Below are positions 55,301 through 64,000 of a stretch of DNA of 64,000 nt, piece after piece. The number at the start of each line of letters is the position of its first letter. Position 1 is the stretch's first letter. The notes beneath the pieces were generated by a model. It searched no databases, was not told the origin of the DNA, and saw only the letters and a program-made list of their open reading frames with translations. The position numbers and the translations under genes are program-made. This stretch comes from Mesostigma viride (Eukaryota; Streptophyta; Mesostigmatophyceae; Mesostigmatales; Mesostigmataceae): contig RPFO01000082.1 of assembly GCA_009746045.1 (NCBI GenBank), positions 4,027,140 through 4,091,139 on the forward strand, in the 5' to 3' direction.

Positions 55301-58300
55301 CGCCCTCCCCTTCCTATCAGTGCGCCCTCCCCTTCCTATCAGTGCGCCCTCCCCTTCCTATCAGCGCGCCCTCCCCTTCCTATCAACACGCCCTCCCCTT
55401 CTATCAACGCGCCCTCCCCTTCCTGTCAGTGCACCTTCCCCTTCTGATCCCAAACCACCACCCACACGACATGACGTTCATGACACGCACCAACCATGGC
55501 TCCACTCAATCTAGTATTTCTTAACACACGTCCCTTTTTCACAAATACGCTCATCTGTCCCCAACCGTTGTCTCCAACCCCTCTTTATAGCGTACCTTGC
55601 CGCCGTACGTTACGCCCCATCCTGACCCATTCATTATCCCCCCCCCCCCCCGGCCCGCCCCACCACCCACCCACACGCAACAACAGCACAAAAAAATTCC
55701 TCCCCCTGGCCCCATCTCCAGATGATTCTGGAGCTGCTTCCACTTTTTTCCCCCCACAATCCCACTCCACGTCACCATGACCCCACCATGACCCCACCAT
55801 GCGCGCGCATACACACACACACACACACCAGATGATCGCGGAGATGCTCTAACCCCACCCTCCCTATCTCATGGCCCATCCTAACCCCTTCATATGCTAC
55901 CCACCCACCCACCCTATACCCCCACCCCCACCCCCACCCAGATGATCGCGGAGCTGCTCAACGAACGGATGATCCAATTTGTGGCGCTCGACGTGCGCTC
56001 CGACCGCGTCTCCGCCGGCCGCGCGCAGGGCAACGCTGTCTACTTCGGCGATGCGGGCAGCCCTGCGGTGCGTACTTTTGACCCATTTGGGGGGGGAGTA
56101 AGGTGATAACACCCGTTGGGGGGGGGGGGGGCGGGGTAAGGCGAGAAAACCCGTTGGGGAGTGCCGTGTTTGTTAGTGATGTGAGCCCCATGTTGCATGC
56201 CCCGGCTGGTCACTGTACAGTCGCTGTAGACTGGCATGCTGCTTAGTGACGTGCGCCCTGGGGCTGTATGCTCTGGGTGGTCACTGTAACGAATGAAGAT
56301 GTGTCATAGAAAGAGTGTCATGTTGGTTAATATATAGAATGCTCAGCCCTTGGGTGCATTTCCTTGTCGTGGGTCGACCACGAAGGATTGAAATTGTGGG
56401 GTTCATGGGCTTTTGCTTCTTCTCGTTGTGTATAGGGGTTTAAGGTTCTTTTATTGGTACCCATGTGATGCACTCATGTGCCTTAAACTAGTTCATTAAT
56501 GGCTTCTTCGAAGATAGCTGCAGGTAGTGTGTATGCGCTGCTATTCCCGCTAGTCCCCTAGATAGCTGCAGGTAGTGTGTATGCGCTGCTATTCCCGCTA
56601 GTCCCCTAGATAGCTGCAGGTAGTGTGTATGTGCTGCTATTCCCGCTAGTCCCCTTAAATGACTTTTGCTATCCTCCTTTTGTCTCCCTGTCCCGCGTGA
56701 CCCCTCTATCCTCCTTCCTCCCATCATTCGTCGGTTAACCTTCATCTCAGTATTCCTCGGCTTACCCTACTCCGCTTCCTTTTTGGCCTCGCCCCCAATC
56801 TCCCTAGTCCTTGATTCGTAATTCCTTTGATAATTTTCCTCCTTATCCTCCATCTCCTGCTCTCTTTCCCGCTAGGCGCTTCACCCCGTCGGCAAGACCC
56901 CCTTCCCCTTGTCCCTCTCTATCCGCTTATCCGTTCGTTTCCTCGCCCCCTCGCTTTATACACCCCCGAGGTGCTCCACTCCATCGGCGCATCCCCCTTC
57001 CTCATTCCACTCATAATTCTCTTCCTTATTCCCTCCCTTTCCCCCCAGGTTCTCCACTCCATCGGCGCGTCGCGCGCGGCCGCGGTGGTGATCACCCTGG
57101 ACACGCCTGGCGCCAACTACCGCGCGGTGTACGCGCTGGCCAAGCACTACCCCGGCACCAAGATCTACGTGCGTGCGCACGACGTGGACCACGGCATCAT
57201 CCTCGAGAAGGCCGGCGCGACCGCGGTGGGTGGAAGGGGGGGGGAGAAGGGGAGGGGAAGGCGGGCGCCACCTGAGTGGGAGGGTGGGGGGCCGGAATGG
57301 AGGGGCATTCGGGAAAATGGGAGGGACGGCGGAAACAGCTGCAGTGGGTGAAAGGGTTTGTTTGGGGGGGGGGGCGGGGCGGGGGGCGGGGGGTGGGGGA
57401 GGGGGGGGGCGGGGGAGGGGGGAGCGGGCGCCTGAGCACCTTGTTGCATAAGAAAGGGCGGGGAAAAGGGGCCTTTATGGTTGGGGGTGGCAGTAAATGG
57501 CCTTTTATGGATGGTTAAGTGGTTATTTACCTATGCACGCAATCATGGTAAATCTTGCTGCTTTGACATGCATGTTTGTGTAACCACCCCTGTTTCTTTC
57601 GTGACTTCTCAGTGGAAAGGAATGGGGAATGGGTGGTGAGAGAGGGGTGAGTGGGGTGGCATCGTGGCCACGCTGCCGTGAGTATCCCTGTGGGACCAGT
57701 GCACGTGCGGCTGTTTGGTGCCAGCTGCTAGCCCCGATGTTGCCCTGGTCTTTGTCGGCAATTGTTGAGTTGGCCTTGTGTGGTGGGTGCCAGTTCATTC
57801 CCGTTGGGATAACAAGATTGCTCCTGCTTATGATACGGGTTATTCACAGGCTTGGCTTGGATCATTTTTTGTCGCCTGTTTGCGCGCCTGCAGGTGGTGC
57901 CGGAGACCCTGGAGCCCAGCCTGCAACTCGCGTCGGCGCTCCTCAAGGAGGTGGGCTGATGGCACATACCTTGTTGCTTGTTGTTTGTTGCTTGTCTGCA
58001 TATCTGTCTGGTGTTTGAAGACAACGGTGGTGCCCTTTGTTCTTACTTGGCTGATGCCTGTTGTGACTATGATGCATCGTTTTTTGTAGCGTTTGGCTGC
58101 TTAACACTGTGTTTGATGGATGGACGCACCTCTATATAAAAAATGTATTAAATGGCTCAGGGGTGTATCATCAGGCTGGTATGCAAGTGCCTGTTTCGCG
58201 GTTGCTGGGTACATAGATCCAGGTTGTGCTTTGCACCGCCCACTGGATATTGGGTTTGTACCAGGGTTGGGCGTAAAGGGTTTACGTTACGTCATTTACG

Positions 58301-59888
58301 TAATTACGTGGTTTAATTATGTGGTTTTACGTTACGCTTTACGTGGGGACAAAATGGCAAGGCCTCTACATACGTTGCCCCTTTACGTTACGTTTGTACG
58401 TTACGTTCCGCGTAAAGACGTAACGTAGAATGAAGTAAACGTAATCAGTGTGGGAATGTCGGCAGATGCTTGCGAGGTGATGTGGTGCTAGGAAGCTGAT
58501 GTAGGCCTAATGGCGCCGCGTCGCGCCGTGTCGGCGCGGCGCCATGCGGTGCACGAACAGCACTTTCTAGTTTTTGCCATGGAATGGTGGAAAATAGCTG
58601 GAAAATCATAAGGTTTTGTGCGGCATTACGTGTTTACGTTACGCACGTAAACTTCTACGTCTACGTTATGTTCTACGTCACCCTTTTGGCCATTTTACGT
58701 GTTTACGTTACGTCAACCCCCTGAGCCCCTTTACGCCCAACCCTGGTTTGTACACGTTGCGACAGAGTGAATCGTGGTCGCGGTAGAGTGACCGCTCGTC
58801 TATAGCTCGGCGGTAGATGGGTTAGTAACTCCCGAACGTAAGGACATCTGTGCACTCAAGAAATATGCGTGATTTATCATCTCCTACAACCTGTTATCTG
58901 TTTCCTCCCCACCCCCACCCCACCCCCACCCCATCATCGCCCCCGCCCCCTTCCCACCCCTCGCCAGGTGGATGTGCCGGACGATGACATTGTGCAGATC
59001 ATCAGCAACTTCCGCAAGCGCCACATGGCCGAGCTCTCCGCGGTACGGCGGCCAGAATGCTTGAACAATTGTTGGTATAGCGCATGGTAGTTGTTATACC
59101 ACTACCGGTATATTGGTATTGTTACATCAGTAAATAGGATTGTATCAGTATGCATCATCCCTGTGGATTGTGGGTTAACCCTGGGTATGCCCCCCAAAAC
59201 CCTCAGGCTCCGGGAGAGGCCTTCATATTCTCCTGGGCTATCGGGGTTTAGCATGCAACCTACCCCCACACCCGTCATCATGGCCGAGCGTACAGTCGTC
59301 TTGGATAGTCCGGATGACGCGGAGTTGCTATCTGCGGCTGCAGACCTGGGCGAGTGAGTCACGCCACTTGCCTTCGCGGGTGAAGTATCTGCGTAGAAAA
59401 GTACCCCATCGGGTACTCCGTGGCATGCCTTCAGAGCATGTTCACGCACTCACTTACATAATCCATTTATATCTGGATAACATGCTATCTCTGTTGCAGC
59501 TTATACCAGCAGGGGCTGGTCAGCTCTCCTGGCTGCCCATGAAGTTTTTGTCGCAGTCTTGCCTGTTGGTAGAGCCAGCACATGGTCCGGTAATGCCCTC
59601 TGCCTCACACCTGGACAGCGCCTTGCAAGACTATGTGCTCTTACTGAGCATGCACTGCTCCTATTGTGGCTTATTGACGCATGATAGCACGTGCTGCTCT
59701 CACTGTCACTTAACGACGCGTGATGAATCGAGTGCAACGTGGTCGCTAACAGTGGCTCCATTTGTCGGCTTACCATGGTTCCTGGGTCTGGCTTTCGGGG
59801 GGCGGGGAGGGGGCGGGAGGGGGGGGGAGGGGGGGGGGAGGGGGGGAGGGGGGGGGGGGGGGGGGGGGGGAGGGGGGGGGAGGGGGGG

Positions 59889-59919
<31 letters not shown>

Positions 59920-60218
59920 AGGGGGGGGGGGGGGGGGGAGGGGGGGGGAGGGGGGGGGAGGGGGGGGGGGGGGGAGGGGGGGAGGGGGGGGGGGGGGGGG
60001 GAGGGGGGGGGGAGGGGGGGGGGAGGGGGGGGGAGGGGGGGGGAGGGGGCGGGAGGGGGGGGGGGGGGGGAGGGGGGGGAGGGGCGGGAGGGGGGGGGGG
60101 GGGGGGGCGGCGATTCCGGTGTGATCCGTGCACGTTTTTCTTACAGCTCAAGGACAAGCTGGCGGTGGAAGCCAAGAAAGGGAAAGGCCCTGGAGCGGCT
60201 GCCCCAGCTCCCGCATAA
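43966..60218 (+). CDS. KEA: KEA1/KEA2-type plastid K+/H+ antiporter
   Basis: Eighteen exons, all GT-AG, phases consistent, 3786 coding bases, 1261 residues: 43966-44775, 45615-46111, 46402-46693, 46943-47157, 48563-48731, 49454-49559, 50521-50657, 51393-51794, 52561-52665, 53180-53308, 53484-53693, 54183-54335, 54588-54641, 55942-56067, 57049-57225, 57894-57950, 58968-59042, 60147-60218. The exon 1 end is the least certain (other in-frame GT sites exist); exon 2 has a tandem CAGCAG acceptor. Residues 1-60 look like a chloroplast transit peptide; two Ala/Glu-rich coiled coils follow (about 110-215 and 340-435). The exchanger domain (about 665-1055) shows [47 protein letters not shown] (QD pair), [20 protein letters not shown] and FFMTVGMSID. 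The TrkA-N domain (about 1076-1200) has [12 protein letters not shown] (GxGxxG) and [20 protein letters not shown]. Length and order match plant KEA1/2, which sit in the inner envelope, exchange K+ for H+ and control stromal osmolarity and pH. The introns are repeat-rich. Confidence 0.95.
47591..48408. repeat. (CCCT)n microsatellite, about 0.8 kb
   Basis: Uninterrupted CCCT repeats with occasional CCT, CTCCT or CCCCT variants fill most of KEA intron 4 (47158-48562). The long Leu/Pro/Ser and Gly/Arg/Glu frames over it are artefacts of the repeat. Confidence 0.97.
49197..49418. repeat. (CCA)n/(CCG)n triplet array
   Basis: Blocks of CCA and CCG (ACC/GCC) triplets alternate over about 220 bases in KEA intron 5, ending 36 bases before exon 6. 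Confidence 0.95.
50915..51030. repeat. Degenerate minisatellite with AGGCTAGATAGGCT units
   Basis: Short units AGGCTAGATAGGCTTA/AGGCTAATGA recur about eight times in KEA intron 7. Further right the intron has C-rich tracts up to exon 8. Confidence 0.65.
54880..55443. repeat. 22-bp minisatellite, about 25 copies
   Basis: The unit is GCGCCCTCCCCTTCCTATCA plus GC or GT, repeated head to tail with single-base C/T variants (CGCG versus TGCG) across KEA intron 13. All three plus-strand frames are open through it because the unit has no stop; these are not genes. Confidence 0.97.
56512..56656. repeat. 48-bp tandem repeat, three copies
   Basis: A unit from GATAGCTGCAGGTAGTGTGT to CCCGCTAGTCCCCT is repeated three times in KEA intron 14, nearly identical. 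Confidence 0.92.
58254..58753. mobile_element. hAT-type MITE in KEA intron 16
   Basis: A perfect 8-bp target duplication GTTTGTAC (58254-58261 and 58746-58753) flanks a 484-bp element. Its inverted ends are CAGGGTTGGGCGTAAAGGG and CCCCTTTACGCCCAACCCTG. The 8-bp duplication and the CAGGG end are hAT features. The interior is full of TTACGTTACGT motifs in both orientations near both ends, the type of subterminal repeat that transposases bind. No coding potential. Confidence 0.88.
59797..60110. repeat. G-run array (G8-10 A)n
   Basis: About 310 bases of G tracts separated by single A or C on the plus strand, in KEA intron 17 just upstream of the last exon. Strong potential for G-quadruplexes in DNA and in the pre-mRNA. 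Confidence 0.97.
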
Positions 60219-60833
60219 GCAAGGGGTTAAGGAGTAGCCCCCGCGAAGCCTGTATCAGAACCATCGAGCCTTCTGAGCAGGGATGAGGACTTAATCTTTA
60301 TGACATTGTCCCATTGAACGCTCGTCTGGGTGCTGCCATTTCGGGATCCATTTTTCTCGGCGCCTTATGTTGCACGTTTCTTGCTATAAACAATCTGCCT
60401 AGTTCCCTGTAGCTTTTTGTTTCTCTGTTCAGCGGCCCTTGTTTTCCTGAAAGATAGTGTTAGGCAGCCAGTTGCAGTTCCAGAATAACAGACAGTTCAT
60501 GGGAGGAGACCAGTTTGCGGTGGTTAGTGGTGGTGCATTTGCCCAAGCATCTCCGTCAAGCATATATGTCTCGTTTTGATAGGAAGTTAAGGGCTCCACC
60601 AGCCAGGATATAGGATATCCTCTACAAAACTTTTAAAACTCCAGGCCTATGCTGCTTGTTTCAGGACTTTCGAGACAATCAGCCATCGTGCCTCCCTTCA
60701 TGGTATAAGTAAGTAAGTCCTTGCGTGTCATGCGCAAAGGCATGCCACGGAGTACTATGCTAATCTCATTAGAAAAATAATTACACAAAAGTTTAAACAA
60801 ATATCGTCTGCATCATCCCCCAACCGTTAAGCA
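60219..60833. other. Convergent 3' intergenic region
   Basis: Between the KEA stop and the stop of the minus-strand frame at 60834. AT-rich, no gene seen. No canonical poly-A signal could be assigned with confidence. Confidence 0.45.
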
Positions 60834-61241
60834 CTATACCATGGGGATGTAATCCTCATCCGAGCTGTCCTCTACTGTAATGGCAGACGAGGCGGTAGTG
60901 TAGCGGCTTTCCTCAGGACCAATAACCTCGACCTGCGGGCTTCTACCCTGGCTAGCAACGGGCCGCGGGGCCCGTGGGGAGCAAACAGGAGCATACCCCT
61001 CGGGAAGGTGCTTATCGCAGATGGCAGCCCATTTCTCCTTGTCAATCATGCGGGCGCGGAGTACGGATAGTCCCAGAAGCCCTGCATCTTCAAGCAGTTG
61101 TGTCACATAGGTCCGGGTCGCACCGCGCCGGTGCCCGGCGCGCGCAAGTTTGCCAGTGGGTTGCGATGGGACAAGGGGACCCTGCCATAGGAGGAGGTGT
61201 CTACCTGGTTGGCCCGTCTTAAGCCCCCCGGCAGGGCCCAC
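60834..61241 (-). CDS. Hypothetical protein or terminal exon, unrecognised
   Basis: A 135-residue minus-strand frame. The best part reads ATRTYVTQLLEDAGLLGLSV and RARMIDKEKWAAICDKHLPE, followed by a Pro/Ser-rich linker and an acidic end ITVEDSSDEDYIPMV. This looks like a C-terminus of a larger protein; the first 30 residues may be intron or upstream exon. A similar acidic, disordered end is seen at 62338. No family recognised. Confidence 0.45.
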   Translation of the reverse strand: MGPAGGLKTGQPGRHLLLWQGPLVPSQPTGKLARAGHRRGATRTYVTQLLEDAGLLGLSVLRARMIDKEKWAAICDKHLPEGYAPVCSPRAPRPVASQGRSPQVEVIGPEESRYTTASSAITVEDSSDEDYIPMV

Positions 61242-61924
61242 ATGTCATTCATGGTATATGACCACAGGTCTCATTGTCTTGGTGCACAGCAATCATACAT
61301 CAAATGTCTAGGTCATCTAGTCGCTCTTAGCGTTAACAAGCCATGTTTTCAATGAACAAGGCTACACATTTCCATTCATATTCATCGTCCCATGAACGAC
61401 TCGAAAACGCGGATAAGATAATGGCAGGCTCGAGCTACCATGGTCTGGATTCTCCATCTATTTCTGGCCTGCTCTAGTTACATTAAATTCAGAGAATTTC
61501 ACGTATTAGTAAAGTTGGGGCCCGGAAATTACAGATTAGTTTCCCTAATTACAGACCTCCTCATGTGGGCCGGGCCCAGCCAGGCTAGACGCCGCAAGGC
61601 CCGCACCGGCCTTCAAAGGGCAGCTCGTAGAGGACATGGGGGGCCTCGGCCTCTCCGTGATTTGGATCATGCAAGATGATTTGGAAAGTGAGTGAGTGAT
61701 CCCAACTTACTTGCTCACGATTCTAGCTTGCAGCTTAGCCACGGTGCGTGGTTGTGCCTCCTTGTGAGTGGCATATTAGGAGTGGGGGGTGCTGAGCATA
61801 TATGTTAGTAGCAGTGTTGTCTTTTTCACAAACAACCCCCCGCGCGCCCCTGACACTGTGGAGGTTGGCAGCACCGGTGGCTGGCCTAGCCTGGCGGTTG
61901 CTGCTCTCACCGCTCTCACAATAG

Positions 61925-62220
61925 GAACTCGGACTGACAAATTTTCTCAGATTTTTTTCAATTTATTCTCAAATTTCTCAGTTTGACTCTCAAGTTCACT
62001 GAGAAACCTGAGAATATTTTAGAAATTTTCTCACTTTTCTGAGAAAAACTGAGAATGACTGATGAGAAAAACTGAGAAAATGCCTGAGAATGGCCGAGAA
62101 AACCTGATAAATTTTCTCAGAATCCCCAGCGCCAGATTTCTCAGGGCTACCCAACGACCCGAGAAAACTGAGAAAACCACAAGGACCCAAAAAACTGAGA
62201 AAACCACACAAGTCCCGAAA
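61925..62220. repeat. AT-rich array of CTGAGAAAA / TTTTCTCAG motifs
   Basis: At least fifteen GAGAAA or TTTCTC motifs in both orientations, including TTTTCTCAG near 61940 and 62115 and CTGAGAAAAC near 62168-62195. It may be a MITE interior or a degenerate palindromic repeat. No clear terminal inverted repeat or target duplication was found. Confidence 0.6.
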
Positions 62221-62337
62221 AAAACATCACAGTGTTATGAGCATTGCAAACTCGATTAATTTAAGTATATGCTCGGCAGTTGCCAAAGAACCACTGAAAC
62301 AATAGCGCTGTCGGCTTCCGCGTAGCCAAATTAAAAA

Positions 62338-62745
62338 TCAAAACTCATCCTCAGACTCATCACTGTTTTGATACCCATCATCCTCATCAGTCTTCTCATC
62401 ACTTGTCTCCGTATTGTACACATAAACACGCAGTCTGCCACTCGACCGCGTTACCACAGCTTGTGGTGGCACCGTTGCCAGAGCAGAACTTGGACCTGCC
62501 TCCGAGGCTTCAGTCCCCTTGCGCTTTGTGCCTGGCGTAGCCACTGGCGCTGCAGGTGCCTTGCCCTTGTCAGGGGGTCGCTTGGGTGCTTTGATTTGTC
62601 CCGCTGTCTTGTAGCTTCTTCTTGTTGACAGTTGCCGCCGGCACTTCGTCATCAGGGATATCAAACACAGGCAGAGGATCCCAATCAGCTTCGAGGCCGA
62701 GCGCGTCACAATATTACTCAAAGGGACCTGCGCGTCATTGACCAT
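62338..62745 (-). pseudogene. Unrecognised protein fragment with acidic C-terminus (frameshifted)
   Basis: A minus-strand frame ends KRPPDKGKAPAAPVATPGT, VVTRSSGRLRVYVYNTETSD and DDGYQNSDESEDEF. Immediately upstream, coherent protein is in another frame (ALGLEADWDPLPVFDIPDDE, VPAATVNKKKLQDSG, about 62705-62580), so one frame change joins them. Further upstream (62900-62750) KAPCSPKFVLPTSVSSVAG and GYVVDKAFKC appear in separate frames. I read it as a decayed or intron-split gene of unknown family. Confidence 0.4.
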
Positions 62746-62949
62746 GCATGTTCCACGGCAGCTTGGCTGGAATCACCACCATTTCAGGTGCATTTGAACG
62801 CCTTGTCGACCACATACCCCGGCCACTGAACTGACCGATGTGGGCAAAACAAACTTGGGGCTACATGGGGCTTTGGCACTGCTGATCACAAATTCACAAT
62901 CAACCTTTCACTAGGAAGGTGAACGACATGACCGGGGTCGAAAAGCTCA

Positions 62950-63690
62950 ACCCTCAGCACCGACTGTGATCCCGGCCAATTCTGGCATTGGCGCTGCTAG
63001 GGCAGTTTGCAAAATATGTGTTATGTGCCCAAACTGCAACTCGCCATCCGCGGCTCAGTGGTGGTACGCGATGCCAGAATTTCGGTGCCGACGAGCTTGT
63101 GTGTCATCAGCGTTCTCTGTGGGATAGTTGAACCCGTACATACGCACTTTGTCGAATTCATCCCCTTTGTCTAGCACGCCTGCCACGCACGCCTTCATGC
63201 GGTCAGGCACTGGTAAGAGGCGCCTTGTTCAATGCACCCCACTGCTGCACGTAACCTAACTCCTTGCAGTAGCGCGCCCTGCGTACAGAACATGCGTGCA
63301 AGCACTTGATAGCGGGCACACAACAGGCTGTGGTACCATGGCCAACAGTTAAGTTTGAGGGCCCAAAATGGAAAGCTTGTCGTCACCATACATCTCAAAC
63401 ATCTGGACTACTGAGCCGAATAAGCAACGTATGGAGTCCGCAGCCGCAAAGCCCAATAAACTTAAACTAGCCAATGTCAAGAAAATGTCAAAAACAAGGG
63501 GCGAGCCCTTACCAGTACTCCTGGTCACCATTCTTCTCGGGATCGTTGTTAGTCGCTCGCTGCATTGCATCCCCCACCGACAGCACGTACCCGCACATCG
63601 CCTGCATGAAGAAAAGCGGGTCCCTGGTCTGCTCATATATGAAGTACGACAGATAAGTCAGCTCCTCGAACTCGTTGAATGAGCGCTGGA
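62950..63690 (-). pseudogene. Unrecognised protein-like segments
   Basis: Minus-strand pieces in different frames: INYVEKSIQRSFNEFEELTY and LSYFIYEQTRDPLFFMQAMC (63710-63590), VVQMFEMYGDDKLSILGPQT (63410-63350), YQVLARMFCTQGALLQ (63318-63270) and KACVAGVLDKGDEFDKVRMY followed by GFNYPTENADDTQARRH (about 63200-63090). The composition is like an ordered globular protein. They may be exons of one gene together with the 62338 segment, or a decayed transposon ORF. I do not recognise the family. Confidence 0.35.
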
Positions 63691-63698
63691 TGGACTTC

Positions 63699-64000
63699 TC
63701 AACATAATTTATGGATCCCGAGGTAAGAATCCTGCACAGCCTGCACAAAGGGGAAGGGGGATGGGGTGACCAAGTCGGGAATGGCGCTGACGGCGCTGGG
63801 GACCAACCGGCGGATCTCTGCCCAGGCCTGAGCAACAGAGCCAAGGAAGGCGGCGGGGGCGAGGCGGGCGGCGCGGGTGAGCCCACACCCGCCCATGCGG
63901 CAGGGGAGGGTGGCCAAAGCATGGAGTGAGCTGGCAGGCTGGGGCCGGGGAGGAGCACCTGCAAGGCGGCCTGAATGCGCTCGTCATGGCCTTCTGCGGC
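63699..64000 (-). pseudogene. Non-LTR reverse transcriptase fragment, cut by the window edge
   Basis: The minus strand reads DERIQAALQVLLPGPSLPAH then, after a frame change near 63920, ATLPCRMGGCGLTRAARLAP and AAFLGSVAQAWAEIRRLV. The LP-x-R-x-GG-x-GL...AP-AA segment is the hallmark that follows the RT domain in large algal and oomycete RT proteins. It precedes the C-terminal knuckle seen at 26290-27422, so both may come from one family. Confidence 0.55.

Noticed and set aside
54757-55524. Three overlapping frames of about 200-255 residues with an ALPFLS-type repeat
   Set aside because: The 22-bp repeat has no stop in any frame; it lies between KEA exons 13 and 14.
59314-60237. Poly-Gly frames of up to 307 residues
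   Set aside because: They come from the G-run array of the last KEA intron.

Overview
The window looks like nuclear DNA of a photosynthetic eukaryote, most likely a green alga. Evidence: intron-rich genes with GT-AG junctions, GC-rich exons, a plastid-type K+/H+ antiporter of the plant KEA1/KEA2 kind with a long coiled-coil N-terminus, and dense eukaryotic retroelements. There is no sign of bacterial gene organisation. The species cannot be fixed from sequence alone.

Three host genes could be assembled by hand from reading frame, splice sites and intron phase. (1) 27454-34553, minus strand: six exons, a medium-chain dehydrogenase/NADPH:quinone oxidoreductase-like protein of 437 aa. (2) 41158-42939, minus strand: a small Cys-rich protein with repeated CxxC zinc-binding pairs; the last exon is uncertain. 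(3) 43966-60218, plus strand: 18 exons, 1261 aa, a KEA-type cation/proton antiporter with coiled coil, Na+/H+ exchanger domain and TrkA-N (RCK) domain. Genes 2 and 3 are head to head, about 1.0 kb apart. Right of 60.2 kb lie minus-strand coding-like fragments that I do not recognise, plus a broken reverse-transcriptase fragment at the right edge.

The left 27 kb is a nested transposon landscape. A degenerate DIRS-like tyrosine-recombinase retrotransposon (about 2.06-6.96 kb) carries gag-, RT/RNase H- and recombinase-like regions. An internally deleted derivative of it sits at 11.6-11.95 kb. Non-LTR elements encoding only an ORF1-type protein lie at 6.96-10.47 (minus), 15.59-16.94 (plus) and 18.94-20.81 kb (plus). 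A longer LINE on the minus strand (17.27-26.36 kb) has ORF1, degenerate endonuclease and RT. A 5'-truncated copy of its RT end is at 36.17-37.70 kb. Several non-autonomous DNA elements flanked by TTAA (piggyBac-type target) are inserted in these retroelements; exact target duplications and one exact empty site are visible.

The introns of the two larger genes hold MITE-like elements (a TA-flanked element at 29.05-29.76 kb, an hAT-type element with a perfect 8-bp target duplication at 58.25-58.75 kb), minisatellites and long C-rich or G-rich arrays. The most unusual signal is in the KEA gene: at about ten exon edges a short, often slightly diverged copy of the exon edge lies in the adjoining intron, usually including the splice site.
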